Positions 1 to 11,000 are shown, counted from the stretch's first letter. The stretch: DNA of 64,000 bases from an uncultured Pseudodesulfovibrio sp. (GCF_963662885.1 NZ_OY760062.1:1-64000); one strand, 5' to 3'. A program made the numbers and translations. Notes: generated from the sequence alone by a model not told the origin.

Positions 1-338
1 TTGGGCGGTTCGTTCTCCACGCGCTTCTTCTTCAACCAGATGGACAGGTCGAGCAGGGGGATGATCCGGGAACGCAGGTTGAAGGCACCCAGGACCGCGG
101 GGTGGGAGACCTCGGGCATCTCCGTGACCTTGGGCATACGGATGATTTCCAGCACCTTGGCCACGTTCACGCCGTAAAAGCCCTTGCGGCTCGGTTTGTG
201 TCCCTCTTGGTGGGTATGGTCTTCCTGATTGATTTCGGCTTCGTCGGACGCCTTGGGTTCCTCCTCGAGATAGAACTCGACGATTTCCAATTCGTTGGTG
301 CCCGCTTCAAGCAGGATGTCGGTGGACTGGGTGGCCAT
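1..338 (-). CDS. cheV: CheV-type chemotaxis coupling protein (N-terminal part, runs off window)
   Basis: The reading frame opens at an ATG whose first base is 338 on the minus strand and stays open to the window edge, so only about 112 N-terminal residues are visible. After a short acidic linker comes a CheW-like segment with GVNVAKVLEIIRMP, then HPAVLGAFNLRSRIIPL and DLSIWL. These are typical of the CheW domain of CheV proteins, which couple chemoreceptors to CheA at the inner membrane. A CheV would have a C-terminal receiver domain, but that part lies outside the window, so a plain CheW-type protein cannot be excluded. Gene neighbours do not help the assignment. Confidence 0.75.
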   Translation of the reverse strand, partial: MATQSTDILLEAGTNELEIVEFYLEEEPKASDEAEINQEDHTHQEGHKPSRKGFYGVNVAKVLEIIRMPKVTEMPEVSHPAVLGAFNLRSRIIPLLDLSIWLKKKRVENEPP

Positions 339-400
339 GCTGATACCGCTTCCTTGTCAAGGGTATGGAATGATTAAGGCAACAAGCCTTTGTGTAACTG

Positions 401-1420
401 CTATTGGCAAATCTCGTCAACCGGCGGCCAGGGGGTGTCCGGGTCGGCCGGTTCCAGGTCGCGGATGACGTCGGCGGCCCGCTCAAGGTCTTCCCACGTC
501 TCGCATTGCAGCAAGGAGGCGCGCAGGGCGCGGATGCCCCGAAGTCCCTTGGCGTAGCGGGGGATGATGGAGCGGATCTTGCGGAAGGACCGCCCGTCCC
601 CCTCGAAGAGCCGTGTCAGGCGGATATGCTCGCAGACGATATCGGCCAAAAACGCGCCGTCGCGCACCGGCATGGGGTCGCCCTGTCGCAGGGCGATGTA
701 GCGGGCGAAGATGGACGGATCGAACAGCGCGCCCCGGGCGAACATGATCGAGTCGATGCCGGTCTCCTCGATGCAGCGCACACCGTCCTCGGCCGAGAAC
801 AGATCCCCGGAGCCGATGACCGGGATGGATACGGCCTGTTTCAACTCGGCCAGCTTGCTCCAGTTGGCCTGCCCGGCGAACATCTGTCTGCCATAGCGCG
901 GATGCAGGGTGATCCAATCCACGCCGATGTCCTCGAGCCGTCTGGCCAGGTCGAGGAAGACCTCCTCGCCCTTGTTGAAGCCCAGGCGGAACTTGACGCC
1001 CACGCGGCCTCCCTCAGGGTGCTCGGCGGCCTTGGCGACCATGATGGAGGCCAGGTTTACCAGCTTGTCGAGATCCTGCATGAGCTGGACCCCGGAGCCG
1101 GACTTGAGGACCTTGCGTACCGGGCAACCGGCGTTGAGGTCGAAATTTCGGTAGCCCATACCCACGAGCTTTTCCATGACCGGCGGGAAATACTCTGCCT
1201 CGGAGCCGAAGAGCTGGAGGACCATGGGGGTGTCCTCCGGACAGGTGGCGATGAGGCGGCGGGTGCCGGAGTTCTTGAAGGCCATGCCCTTGACCGAGAC
1301 CATCTCGGAGCAGGCCGGACCGCAGCCGTACTTGCGTACCAGCATGCGGAAGGGCAGGTCGGAATAGCCGGCCAAAGGAGCCAGCCACGGGGAGTCGGGG
1401 GTAATGGAGAATCGCGTCAT
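401..1420 (-). CDS. tRNA-dihydrouridine synthase (Dus family)
   Basis: FMN- and NADPH-dependent reduction of uridine in tRNA D-loops. The protein starts WLAPLAGYSDLPFR, the signature of the Dus TIM barrel, and has DLNAGCP with the catalytic cysteine near residue 99 and VKFRLGF, IGSGDLFS and GIDSIMFARGALFDPSIF further on, matching FMN phosphate-binding regions. I chose the ATG at 1420; a GTG at 1432 in frame would add four residues and neither has a clear ribosome site. Length (339 residues) is normal for the family. It could be DusB-like or DusC-like; I cannot separate these by eye. It lies 62 bases from the CheV gene on the same strand. Confidence 0.9.
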   Translation of the reverse strand: MTRFSITPDSPWLAPLAGYSDLPFRMLVRKYGCGPACSEMVSVKGMAFKNSGTRRLIATCPEDTPMVLQLFGSEAEYFPPVMEKLVGMGYRNFDLNAGCPVRKVLKSGSGVQLMQDLDKLVNLASIMVAKAAEHPEGGRVGVKFRLGFNKGEEVFLDLARRLEDIGVDWITLHPRYGRQMFAGQANWSKLAELKQAVSIPVIGSGDLFSAEDGVRCIEETGIDSIMFARGALFDPSIFARYIALRQGDPMPVRDGAFLADIVCEHIRLTRLFEGDGRSFRKIRSIIPRYAKGLRGIRALRASLLQCETWEDLERAADVIRDLEPADPDTPWPPVDEICQ

Positions 1421-1475
1421 GTCGGGATGCACATACGGGCTCGGGTGGCGTGAGTCAAAGAAAAAGGCGGGCGGG

Positions 1476-2294
1476 TCAGCGCTCGTAATAGAGATCGTAA
1501 AGGGTCTGAAACCTGCCCGAGGAGATAAGTATGTTCAGCGCCTCCTGCCAGCGACGGATGATCCTGTCGTCGACTTGAGGGGAAAAAGCGATATAGCCTG
1601 CATACTGAAGCAACGGCTCGGGAATACGGCTAATCTGGGAGACAGGAATGTCCACGGCGTGGAGCTTCTGAAGAAGGGTCTCGTCCGAGGAGACAGCCAG
1701 AGTTGCGGTGCCGGACTTGAGTCGGGAGAAACACTCCTGGTAGGAGGGCGCGGATATGATGTTTTTGAATCCGCGTTCAAGCAACAGGTCATGGTGCTGG
1801 CTGCCTTCCACTGCACAGATGGACAGCGCCGACCGCGCTTCGTCCAGGTTGCTGAAGGTGTTCCCCTGAAGTCCATAGAGATAGTCGATCTCACGTTGGA
1901 GCGGGCCGACCCACTTGAAGCGCTGTTCGCGTTGCGGGGATCGATAGACATTGAAGAAGGCAACGTCGTTTCTGGTAGCCAATGCTTCCATACCCTGGGC
2001 GAAGGATACTTCGCGTATACGGATCGGTATTCCCACGGCCGCCATGATTTCCCGGACCGCCTCGAGGTTGAAGGCTCGCTTGCCCGAATGGACGATGCCA
2101 CGCAATTCGCCGGTGTTGGGGTCCGATTCGGCCTGGCCTGTCAGGTCATGGGTAAGGACTGTCAGATTGTCTTCCAGGGCGAAAGACGGGCCTGCGAATG
2201 CCAGCAGCGCACAGAGAAGTAGAACTGTGCATAGGCCCGCAGAGAGCAGGGGGGACAAAAATTCGGAGAGTTGTGTGTTTTTGGTTTTATGCAT
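1476..2294 (-). CDS. Periplasmic solute-binding protein, family 3 type, orphan
   Basis: A 272-residue exported protein. The N-terminus has a basic stretch, a long hydrophobic core (VLLLCALLAFAG) and a likely cleavage after SFA near residue 40, so it should be periplasmic. The mature part follows the family 3 (PAAT/HAAT-like) binding-protein fold: an early VLTHDLTG strand, an RFKWVGPL segment, and a C-terminal RRWQEALNIL helix. No permease or ATPase gene is adjacent, so the ligand and transport role are unknown; it may act as a sensor or scavenger. Two similar orphan proteins occur at 59977 and 60892. The start is the only ATG directly before the signal peptide, and it lacks a strong ribosome site. 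Confidence 0.75.
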   Translation of the reverse strand: MHKTKNTQLSEFLSPLLSAGLCTVLLLCALLAFAGPSFALEDNLTVLTHDLTGQAESDPNTGELRGIVHSGKRAFNLEAVREIMAAVGIPIRIREVSFAQGMEALATRNDVAFFNVYRSPQREQRFKWVGPLQREIDYLYGLQGNTFSNLDEARSALSICAVEGSQHHDLLLERGFKNIISAPSYQECFSRLKSGTATLAVSSDETLLQKLHAVDIPVSQISRIPEPLLQYAGYIAFSPQVDDRIIRRWQEALNILISSGRFQTLYDLYYER

Positions 2295-2546
2295 TTGTTT
2301 GAAAACGGTTGCGTGGTTGGTGACTGTGTAATAGATAAGCTTCGGTTCCTGAAAGGGCAATTATTATGGTCTGCCGGGCCGCGGTCTGGACGACCGGAAC
2401 GGAAGGCTGTCTTGATGCTCAGGAAAGAATTTGAAAAAAAGATCAGTTCAGGGTTGACAAAGAGGCGCTTTTCTCATTAAACCGGCCCGTCCTTGAGCGC
2501 AAGACGGCGCTTCCCGGCAACGGGGAAAAAAGGTCGTTGAAAACTC

Positions 2547-2575
2547 TTGATTTTTGACATTGCGGCGTATATAGA
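2547..2575 (+). promoter_or_regulatory. Candidate promoter of the tRNA-tuf operon
   Basis: TTGATT at 2547-2552 and TATAGA at 2570-2575 are separated by 17 bases, which would start RNA about 8 bases before the first tRNA. A second TTGACA lies at 2454-2459 and a third at 2554-2559, but these have poorer partners. Position right before a tRNA/tuf operon supports a strong promoter. Read by eye only. Confidence 0.4.
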
Positions 2576-2589
2576 CTTCGTTCCCGTGA

Positions 2590-2665
2590 GCTGGCGTAGC
2601 TCAATTGGTAGAGCAGCTGATTTGTAATCAGCAGGTTGCGGGTTCAAGTCCCATCGCCAGCTCCA
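2590..2665 (+). tRNA. tRNA-Thr (anticodon TGT)
   Basis: A 76-base cloverleaf with acceptor arms GCTGGCG and CGCCAGC, discriminator T and an encoded CCA end. The anticodon loop TTTGTAA at 2621-2627 sits between GCTGA and TCAGC, giving anticodon TGT, which reads ACA threonine codons. First of four tRNAs directly before tuf. Confidence 0.97.
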
Positions 2666-2677
2666 TAAGACACAAAT

Positions 2678-2763
2678 GGTGGGGTTCCCGAGTGGCCAAA
2701 GGGAACAGACTGTAAATCTGTCGGCATACGCCTTCGGAGGTTCAAATCCTCCCCCCACCACCA
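2678..2763 (+). tRNA. tRNA-Tyr (anticodon GTA)
   Basis: An 86-base class II tRNA with a long variable arm (stem around CATACGCCTTCGG). Acceptor arms are GGTGGGG and CCCCACC, discriminator A, CCA encoded. The loop CTGTAAA at 2710-2716 gives anticodon GTA. It begins 12 bases after tRNA-Thr. Confidence 0.97.
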
Positions 2764-2827
2764 CTTTTTTTCGAGTCACGCTGTAGGAGGCGGTCCACGG
2801 AGTCCGTCGATGGACTACAGAGAGTGA

Positions 2828-2904
2828 GCGGGAATAGCTCAATTGGCTAGAGCATCAGCCTTCCAAGCTGAGGGTTGCGGGTTCGAGTCCCGTTTCCCGC
2901 TCCA
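2828..2904 (+). tRNA. tRNA-Gly (anticodon TCC)
   Basis: A 77-base cloverleaf with acceptor arms GCGGGAA and TTCCCGC, discriminator T and CCA. The loop CTTCCAA at 2860-2866 is flanked by TCAGC and GCTGA, giving anticodon TCC for GGA/GGG codons. Confidence 0.97.
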
Positions 2905-2954
2905 TTTTAGCCATCTCTCTCCTTCCATCATCTTATAATACAGTGTATGGCTGT

Positions 2955-3030
2955 GCTCACGTAGCTCAGTCGGTAGAGCACATCCTTGGTAAGGATGAGG
3001 TCACCGGTTCAAATCCGGTCGTGAGCTCCA
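2955..3030 (+). tRNA. tRNA-Thr (anticodon GGT)
   Basis: A 76-base cloverleaf with acceptor arms GCTCACG and CGTGAGC, discriminator T and CCA. The loop TTGGTAA at 2986-2992 gives anticodon GGT for ACC/ACT codons. It ends 83 bases before the tuf start, so tuf mRNA is probably released by processing at this tRNA. Confidence 0.97.
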
Positions 3031-3113
3031 CGGAATTTTGTTTGAATTGCTTGTCAACAAGTATTTAGAAATAGAAACCTACACAACATTTATTGATCCA
3101 GGGGGTTATTGAA

Positions 3114-4307
<1,194 letters not shown>

Positions 4308-4309
4308 TC

Positions 4310-4459
4310 ATGCGAGTCAACATTCAGCTGCAGTGCACCGAGTGCAAGCGTAAGAACTACGCTACGCAGAAGAACAAGAAGAACACTACCGGACGCCTGG
4401 AAGTGAGCAAGTATTGTCCCTGGGACAAGAAGCACACGGTCCACAAAGAGTCCAAGTAG
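4310..4459 (+). CDS. rpmG: 50S ribosomal protein L33
   Basis: A 49-residue protein starting two bases after the tuf stop and ending just before tRNA-Trp. It begins [13 protein letters not shown] and ends HTVHKESK, as in L33. L33 lies near the E site of the large subunit. Zinc-type L33 proteins carry two CxxC pairs; here the first pair (CTEC) is intact but the second reads CPWD, with aspartate where the fourth cysteine would be. Zinc binding by three cysteines and an acidic or histidine residue, or loss of zinc, are both possible. Confidence 0.96.
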   Translation: MRVNIQLQCTECKRKNYATQKNKKNTTGRLEVSKYCPWDKKHTVHKESK

Positions 4460-4472
4460 TCTTCGATAGAGC

Positions 4473-4549
4473 AGGGGTATAGTTCCAACGGCTAGAACGC
4501 CGGTCTCCAAAACCGGATGTTGGGGGTTCGAATCCCTCTACCCCTGCCA
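4473..4549 (+). tRNA. tRNA-Trp (anticodon CCA)
   Basis: A 77-base cloverleaf with acceptor arms AGGGGTA and TACCCCT, discriminator G and CCA. The loop CTCCAAA at 4505-4511 sits between CCGGT and ACCGG and gives anticodon CCA. Placed between rpmG and secE, it probably serves as a processing point inside the long transcript. Confidence 0.97.
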
Positions 4550-4569
4550 ACTAAGTCTTTGAAAGCGGC

Positions 4570-4602
4570 GCGGGGCCTTGCCGAGCAACGGTAAGGCCCC
4601 GC
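4570..4602 (+). other. Stable hairpin between tRNA-Trp and secE
   Basis: Arms GCGGGGCCTTGCCG (4570-4583) and CGGTAAGGCCCCGC (4589-4602) pair over 14 positions with one G-T pair and a five-base loop. No T-run follows, so it is not a standard terminator. It could protect the 5' end of the secE-nusG message after tRNA processing. Confidence 0.5.
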
Positions 4603-4632
4603 CAACCGCTCAATAATTTGGGATAAAGAGAT

Positions 4633-4887
4633 ATGGCCAAAAAGAAAGGCAAGAAGGCCGCTGAAAAGCAGGCCGCACAGTCCCAGGCAGCCGGTCTGAA
4701 GGGCAAGATCAAAGAATTCATCGAGTTCTTTGAGGAGTCCAAGGTCGAGATCAAGAAGGTGGTCTGGCCGACCCGCAAGGAGACCGTCACCACGTGCATC
4801 GCCGTGCTGGTCGTTTCCGTGGTCATCGCCCTCTATCTGGGCGTGGTCGACCTGGCGCTCTCGAAGATTGTCGAGGCCATCCTCTAG
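4633..4887 (+). CDS. secE: Preprotein translocase subunit SecE
   Basis: An 84-residue protein of the SecYEG channel in the inner membrane. It has a lysine/alanine-rich N-terminus, an amphipathic helix with ESKVEIKKVVWPTRKET (the conserved SecE motif) and one C-terminal transmembrane helix (VLVVSVVIALYLGVVDLAL). This is the short single-helix type, unlike the three-helix E. coli protein. It precedes nusG by 33 bases, the usual secE-nusG pairing. SecY, its partner, is encoded later in the same block. Confidence 0.97.
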   Translation: MAKKKGKKAAEKQAAQSQAAGLKGKIKEFIEFFEESKVEIKKVVWPTRKETVTTCIAVLVVSVVIALYLGVVDLALSKIVEAIL

Positions 4888-4920
4888 TACCAAAGCTACT
4901 CGCAAAGGCTGGAACACAAC

Positions 4921-5478
4921 ATGGATGCCATAATGGAACACGCAGCACCTCGTGCACGCTGGTACATAGTCCACACCTACTCGGGATTCGAGCAGCGGGT
5001 GGAGCAGACCGTGCGTGAGATGATGCGCACCGGACAGGACAAGGGCCTCATTGAGGAAGTCGTCATGCCCACCGAAAAGATCGTCGAGATGGTCAAAGGT
5101 GAACGGAAGACTTCTACCCGCAAGTTCTATCCGGGCTACATCATGATCAAGATGATCCTGACCGACGATTCCTGGCACCTCATCCAGTCCATCCCGCGCG
5201 TGACAGGTTTCGTCGGTGGTAAGAACCGCCCGACGCCCATGCGCGACAGCGAGGCGGAGAACATCCTCAACATGATGGAAAGCCGCCAGGAAAAGCCCCG
5301 TCCCAAGTTCAACTTTGAACGCGGCGACGAGGTCCGGGTCATCGATGGCCCGTTTTCCGGCTTTAACGGTGTTGTGGAAGAAGTCAATTACGACAAGGGC
5401 AAGCTCAAAGTATCCGTCTCTATTTTCGGGCGTCAGACTCCTGTGGAGCTTGATTTTGTCCAGGTGGACAAGGGATAG
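4921..5478 (+). CDS. nusG: Transcription termination/antitermination protein NusG
   Basis: A 185-residue NusG. The N-terminal NGN domain begins RWYIVHTYSGFE and includes FYPGYIMIKM and RVTGFVGG; the C-terminal KOW domain carries RGDEVRVIDGPFSGFNGVVEEV. NusG binds the RNA polymerase clamp and links it to Rho or to ribosomal S10. An ATG at 4933 (MEHAAP) is an alternative start four codons on. It is cotranscribed with secE and the rplKAJL-rpoBC genes. Confidence 0.98.
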   Translation: MDAIMEHAAPRARWYIVHTYSGFEQRVEQTVREMMRTGQDKGLIEEVVMPTEKIVEMVKGERKTSTRKFYPGYIMIKMILTDDSWHLIQSIPRVTGFVGGKNRPTPMRDSEAENILNMMESRQEKPRPKFNFERGDEVRVIDGPFSGFNGVVEEVNYDKGKLKVSVSIFGRQTPVELDFVQVDKG

Positions 5479-5524
5479 CCCGGATTGTCGCTAACAGCGA
5501 AATTTCTCATCGAGGAATACAATA

Positions 5525-5950
5525 ATGGCTAAGAAAGAATTAGGAAAGATCAAACTGCAGATCCCCGCAGGCTCCGCCAACCCTTCCCCGCCGGTCGGTC
5601 CGGCTCTGGGTCAGCACGGCGTGAACATCATGGAATTCTGCAAGGCGTTCAACGCCAAGACGCAGGACCAGAAAGGCCTGATCATCCCGGTGGTCATCAC
5701 CGTGTACGCGGACCGCTCCTTCGACTTCGTCACCAAGACCCCGCCGGCGGCAGTGCTTCTGCTCAAGGCCGCCAAGATCGAGAAGGGCTCCGGTGAACCG
5801 AACAAGACCAAGGTCGGTAAGGTCACCAAGGCCCAGATCAAAGAGATCGCCGAGTTGAAGATGGCTGACTTGAACGCCAATGACATCGAAAACGCCATGC
5901 GTCAGATTGAGGGCACTGCCCGCAGCATGGGCCTCGACGTCAAGGCCTAG
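5525..5950 (+). CDS. rplK: 50S ribosomal protein L11
   Basis: A 141-residue L11, the usual length, with the N-terminal segment [21 protein letters not shown], which forms the thiostrepton-region binding domain, and a C-terminal rRNA-binding domain ([14 protein letters not shown]). L11 lies at the GTPase-associated centre of the large subunit. A GAGGA ribosome site precedes the ATG. It is followed by rplA after 14 bases. Confidence 0.98.
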   Translation: MAKKELGKIKLQIPAGSANPSPPVGPALGQHGVNIMEFCKAFNAKTQDQKGLIIPVVITVYADRSFDFVTKTPPAAVLLLKAAKIEKGSGEPNKTKVGKVTKAQIKEIAELKMADLNANDIENAMRQIEGTARSMGLDVKA

Positions 5951-5964
5951 TGAGGTAAAGAAAT

Positions 5965-6672
5965 ATGCCTAAGCATGGAAAAAAATATCGCAACGCCCTG
6001 GGTGACCGTGACACCGCCGTGCGTGTTGATGTCGAAGAAGGCGTGAAGGCCGCCGTTGCCGCTGCCTACGCCAAGTTCGACGAGACCGTCGACGTGGCCA
6101 TTAACCTGGGTGTCGATCCCAAGTACTCCGATCAGATGATCCGTGGTGCCGTCTCCCTGCCCAACGGGCTGGGCAAGGACATCCGCGTGGCTGTCTTCTG
6201 CAAGGGGGAAAAGGAAAACGAGGCCAAGGAAGCCGGTGCCGATTTCTACGGTTCCGACGATCTGGTCGAAAAGATCCAGTCCGGCTGGCTCGACTTCGAC
6301 AAGGCCGTTGCCACCCCTGACATGATGGCCGTGGTCGGCAAGATCGGCCGCGTGCTCGGCCCCCGTGGCTTGATGCCCAACGCCAAGACCGGCACCGTGA
6401 CCATGGACGTGGCCAAGGCTGTCAGCGAGCTCAAGGCCGGTAAGGTCGAGTTCAAGGTCGACAAGGCCGGCGTGCTGCACGCCCCCATCGGCAAGGTTTC
6501 CTTCGGCGCCGACAAGCTCCTTGAGAACCTCAAGGCTCTGTTGGACACCGTCATGCGGATGAAGCCTTCGTCCGCCAAGGGCACCTACATGAAGGCTCTG
6601 GCCGTTTCTTCCACCATGGGCCCGGGTGTCAAGATCGACCCCCTGACCGTGCGGAAGTTCCTGGAAGCCTAG
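5965..6672 (+). CDS. rplA: 50S ribosomal protein L1
   Basis: A 235-residue L1, with [11 protein letters not shown] at the start and the conserved [18 protein letters not shown] stretch in the second domain. L1 builds the mobile stalk near the E site and in many bacteria represses its own L11-L1 message. A GAGG site precedes the ATG. The 157-base gap after it contains a leader for rplJ. Confidence 0.98.
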   Translation: MPKHGKKYRNALGDRDTAVRVDVEEGVKAAVAAAYAKFDETVDVAINLGVDPKYSDQMIRGAVSLPNGLGKDIRVAVFCKGEKENEAKEAGADFYGSDDLVEKIQSGWLDFDKAVATPDMMAVVGKIGRVLGPRGLMPNAKTGTVTMDVAKAVSELKAGKVEFKVDKAGVLHAPIGKVSFGADKLLENLKALLDTVMRMKPSSAKGTYMKALAVSSTMGPGVKIDPLTVRKFLEA

Positions 6673-6829
6673 TTTTTACTAAATTAGAATGCCGGACCCC
6701 TTCGGGGGTCCTGTAGATAATCGCACGGAAGGTTGAGTCAGAGACGGCAGGCGGGGCTGTGTCCCCTTAAACATCCTGCTCAGACAAAGCTTTGACCTGC
6801 TTTCCGGGCCGAACGACGAGGAGTGGTAG
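6673..6829 (+). promoter_or_regulatory. Probable L10 leader region before rplJ
   Basis: This 157-base untranslated stretch sits where many bacteria carry the L10 leader, an RNA structure bound by the L10-L7/L12 complex to limit translation of rplJL. It contains a perfect seven-pair hairpin with a TTCG loop at 6694-6711 (GGACCCC / GGGGTCC) without a T-run. Leader assignment is by position; I did not confirm the kink-turn elements. Confidence 0.5.
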
Positions 6830-7351
6830 ATGAACAGGCAAGAAAAAGCCCAGATCATCGAGCAGCTGCACGAAAAAGCTTCGCGCGCCAGCATCGCCGT
6901 CGTCACCGATTTCAAGGGCATGTCCGTTGAGGAAATGACCCAGTTGCGCTCCAAGTGCTTCGAGATCGGCGTCGATTACCAAGTCGTCAAGAATACCCTG
7001 GCCCGGTTGGCTCTCAACGACACCGATCACGGTGTGTTGAGCGAACATCTGAAAGAGAACTGCGCCATTGCGCTCGGATACGACGATCCCGTCGCCCTAG
7101 CCAAGGCGTTGGCCGATTACGCCAAGACGAACAAAAAGTTCGCCATGCGTTTCGGTACTCTGGAAGGCCAGTTTCTTGACAGCGACGCAGTGAAGGAACT
7201 CTCCAAGATGCCCAGCAAGCCTGAGCTTCTTAGTTCCCTTCTCGGCACCATGCAGGCCGTACCTCGCAATTTCGTCTGTCTGTTCGCCAACATCGAGCGC
7301 AAGTTCCTGTATGCCTTGACCGCCATCAAGGAACAGAAGGAAGCCGCGTAA
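6830..7351 (+). CDS. rplJ: 50S ribosomal protein L10
   Basis: A 173-residue L10 starting [16 protein letters not shown] with the N-terminal rRNA-binding domain ([26 protein letters not shown]) and a C-terminal helix that anchors L7/L12 dimers. It forms the base of the L7/L12 stalk. A GAGGAG site precedes the ATG. It is separated from rplL by 40 bases. Confidence 0.98.
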   Translation: MNRQEKAQIIEQLHEKASRASIAVVTDFKGMSVEEMTQLRSKCFEIGVDYQVVKNTLARLALNDTDHGVLSEHLKENCAIALGYDDPVALAKALADYAKTNKKFAMRFGTLEGQFLDSDAVKELSKMPSKPELLSSLLGTMQAVPRNFVCLFANIERKFLYALTAIKEQKEAA

Positions 7352-7391
7352 ACAACAGGTTCAAAGCGAATCAATTTCAAGGAGATTTATC

Positions 7392-7778
7392 ATGGCTGAT
7401 ATCACCAAAGAACAGGTTGTCGAATTCATCGGCAACATGACCGTCCTGGAACTGTCCGAATTCATCAAAGAGCTCGAAGACGTCTTCGGTGTCGAGGCTG
7501 CTGCCCCGGCCATGGCCGTTGCTGCTGCTCCCGCCGCTGGTGGCGACGCCGCCGCTGAGGAAGAGAAGACCGAGTTCGACGTCGTCCTGACCGGTGCCGG
7601 CAGCAACAAGATTGCCGTCATCAAGGCCGTCCGCGGCATCACCGGCCTGGGCCTGAAAGAAGCCAAGGCTCTGGTCGACGAAGCTCCCAAGACCCTGAAG
7701 GAAGGCGTTTCCAAGGACGAAGCTGACGAGGCTGCCAAGCAGCTGCAGGAAGCTGGCGCCGAAGTTGAAGTTAAGTAA
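7392..7778 (+). CDS. rplL: 50S ribosomal protein L7/L12
   Basis: A 128-residue L7/L12 with the N-terminal dimerisation helix pair ([20 protein letters not shown]), an alanine/proline-rich hinge and the C-terminal factor-binding domain [20 protein letters not shown] ending with EVEVK. It recruits elongation factors to the ribosome in several copies. AAGGAG precedes the ATG. Confidence 0.98.
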   Translation: MADITKEQVVEFIGNMTVLELSEFIKELEDVFGVEAAAPAMAVAAAPAAGGDAAAEEEKTEFDVVLTGAGSNKIAVIKAVRGITGLGLKEAKALVDEAPKTLKEGVSKDEADEAAKQLQEAGAEVEVK

Positions 7779-7800
7779 CTTCACCGCCTTAAGCTAACAA

Positions 7801-7846
7801 AGCAAAGAGCGCTCGCCCTCTTAAAAAGGGCGTTGCGCTCTTTGCT
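7801..7846 (+). promoter_or_regulatory. rplL-rpoB intergenic hairpin (possible attenuator)
   Basis: Outer arms AGCAAAGAGCGC (7801-7812) and GCGCTCTTTGCT (7835-7846) are perfect, and an inner GCCCT/AGGGC stem lies at 7815-7831. No T-run follows. In E. coli a partial terminator between rplL and rpoB lowers polymerase expression relative to stalk proteins; this hairpin is placed to do the same or to be an RNase processing site. The remainder up to 8066 holds a TATAAT at 7858-7863 without a convincing -35. Confidence 0.5.
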
Positions 7847-8066
7847 CTGTATGTATATATAATGGTTTAATCGCCTTTCGCTTTTGGGTTTAAGCGCTGT
7901 ATGATGCAAATCAGCTCCTCGTCGGTGTGCCGGGTTTTTGGTTCCGGCTACAGCTTATCTACCCATTTTTCGCACCGGTCGCTCTAATCGGCCGATGCGC
8001 CAGACAGAGGGCAAGGGCTACCCCGCCCCGCGCCCCAACCATCAACCGCTCATGCATGAGGGTACA

Positions 8067-11000
8067 ATGGGTCAACTGAGAAAAAAATTCGGCAAAATCG
8101 TCAACACGCTCCCCATCCCGCACCTGCTGGAGCTTCAGGTGGATTCGTACAATCGTTTCCTCCAGGCGGATACTCCGCCGGCCAGCCGTGGAGACTTTGG
8201 ACTCGAGGGCGTGTTCAGGTCCGTTTTTCCCATTGAAGATTTCAACAAGACCGCTAGCCTTGATTTCGTGTCCTATGAAATCGGCGAACCAAAATACGAC
8301 GTCGATGAGTGCATCTCCAAAGGTCTGACCTATGAGACGCCCATCCGTATCACCGTCCGTCTCGTAGTTTTTGACGTGGATGAAGAGACCGACAACCGCA
8401 CGATTCGCGACATCAAGGAACAGGATATATACTTCGGGACGCTCCCGCTGATGACCGAGAAGGGCACCTATGTCATCAATGGTACCGAGCGTGTCATCGT
8501 TAACCAGTTGCAGCGCTCCCCGGGCATCATCTTTGAACATGACTCGGGCAAGTCCCACTCCAGCCGCAAGGTTCTCTATTCGAGCCGCATCATCCCCATG
8601 CGCGGATCCTGGCTGGACTTCGACTTCGACCACAAGGACATTCTGTACGTCCGCATCGACCGCCGCCGCAAGATGCCCGTGACCATTCTTCTGAAGGCCA
8701 TGGGTCTGTCTCGCGCCGACATTCTCGATTACTTCTACGACGTGGAATCCTACACCCTGCTCAAGACCAAGGTCACGCGCACGGTGGTGGCGGAGCAGTA
8801 CCGCAAGGAAACCGCTTTCGTGGATGTCGAGGTGGACGGAAAGCCCATCCTGAAGAAGGGCACCGACATCACCAAGGGCGCGTGGAAAAAGCTCATCCGC
8901 TCCGAGGTCAAGGCCATTGAGGTCGACCCCGACTCCCTGGTGGGACAGTTCCTGGCGCGCGACATGGTCGACAAGAACGGCGAGGTTATTGCCGAGGCAG
9001 CTGAAGAGCTGACCCCGGATCTGATCGACAAGCTGCGTGACGCCAAGATCAAGGACCTGGACGTGCTGCACACCCGCGGCATGGAGGTTTCTTCTTCTCT
9101 GCGCGACACCATGCTGCTCGACAAGACCACGGACATGGAGTCCGCGCAGATCGAGATCTACCGCAGACTTCGTCCCAGCTCTCCGCCCACTCCCGAGATC
9201 GCGTCCAGTTTCTTCGAGAACCTGTTCCGCTCCTCCGACTACTACGACCTGTCCAGCGTGGGCCGCTACAAGCTCAACTCGCGTCTGAACCAGGAAGTGG
9301 ACCTCAACGTCCGCACCCTGACCAACGAGGACATTCTTCTCGCGGTCAAGGAACTTATGCGCCTCAAGGATTCCCACGGTCCGGCCGACGATATCGACCA
9401 CCTGGGCAACCGTCGTGTGCGCCCGGTGGGCGAGCTGGTCGAGAACCAGTACCGCATCGGCCTTGTCCGCATGGAGCGCGCCATCAAGGAGCGCATGTCC
9501 CTGCAGGAAGTGGCCACCCTGATGCCCCATGACCTGATCAACCCCAAGCCGGTTGCCGCCGTGCTGAAGGAGTTCTTCGGAACCTCCCAGCTCAGCCAGT
9601 TCATGGACCAGACCAACCCGCTCTCCGAGGTTACCCACAAGCGCCGCCTGTCGGCTCTGGGACCCGGCGGCCTGACCCGCGAACGCGCGGGCTTCGAAGT
9701 GCGCGACGTGCACACCTCTCACTATGGCCGTATCTGCCCCATTGAGACTCCGGAAGGTCCGAACATCGGTCTGATCGTCTCCCTGACCACCTACGCCAAG
9801 GTTAACGACTACGGTTTCATCGAGACTCCGTATCGTAAGGTCGTGGACAAGAAGATCACCGACGAAATCAACTACATGGACGCCTCCAAGGAAGCCAAGG
9901 AAGTGGTGGCTCAGGCCAACGCTCCCCTGGACAAGAACGGCGTCTTCACCAACCAGCGCGTCAACGCGCGTCTGGCCGGTGACGTTCAGCTGACCGCAGC
10001 TGAAGAAGTCACCTGCATGGACATCAGCCCGAGCCAGACGGTTTCCATCTCGGCCGCGCTGATTCCGTTCCTGGAGCACGATGACGCCAACCGTGCGCTC
10101 ATGGGCTCCAACATGATGCGTCAGGCCGTGCCGCTTCTCCAGGCCGAGGAGCCGCTTGTCGGCACCGACATGGAAGGCCCGGTCGCCCGCGACTCCGGGG
10201 CTTGCGTCCTGGCCAAGGAAGACGGTGTCATCCACTACGTTGACGCCGAGCGCATCATCATCAACTACGACAATGGACTGTTCCCCGACTCCGGCGGCTC
10301 CAAGCATTACGAGCTGCAGAAGTGGCATAAGTCCAACCAGAACTCCTGCTTCGGCCAGACGCCTCGCGTCCAGGTGGGGCAGCGGGTCAAGAAGGGCGAG
10401 GTCCTGGCCGACGGCCCGGGCATCGACCATGGCGAGCTGGCGCTCGGCAAGAACCTGCTGGTGGCCTTCATGCCCTGGTGCGGTTTCAACTACGAGGACT
10501 CCGTCCTCATCTCCGAGCGCATGGTCAAGGAAGACGTCTACACCTCGATTCACATTGAGGAGTTTGAACTGGTCGCCCGCGACACCAAGCTCGGACCCGA
10601 GGAAGTGACCCGGGACATCTCCAACGTCTCCGAGGAAATGCTTCGGAACCTGGACGAATGCGGTATCATCCGCATCGGTGCCCGGATCAAACCCGATGAC
10701 ATCATGGTCGGTAAGATCACGCCCAAGGGCGAGACCCAGCTGACCCCTGAAGAGAAGCTGCTGCGCGCCATCTTCGGCGACAAGGCCCGCGACGTGAAAA
10801 ACACCTCGTTGAAGGTACCGCCGGGAATCTCCGGCACCATCGTCGACGTCAAGGTGTTCAACCGTCGTTCCGGCGAGAAGGACGACCGCACCAAGGCTAT
10901 CGAGGATGCCGAACTGGCAGCCTTCGACGTCAAGGAGCAGAAGCACATCGCCGCTTTGACCGACGCGATCCGTGAGAAGATCTGGACCGTGCTCGAGGGC

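Noticed and set aside
2477..2842. Minus-strand frame of 121 codons near the tRNAs
   Set aside because: It runs over tRNA-Thr and tRNA-Tyr; its peptide (GGGFEPPKAYADRF type) is the familiar artefact of translating tRNA genes in reverse.
7858..7863. TATAAT upstream of rpoB as a separate rpoB promoter
   Set aside because: No acceptable -35 at 16-18 bases; the hairpin arm occupies that place. Left as a possibility only.
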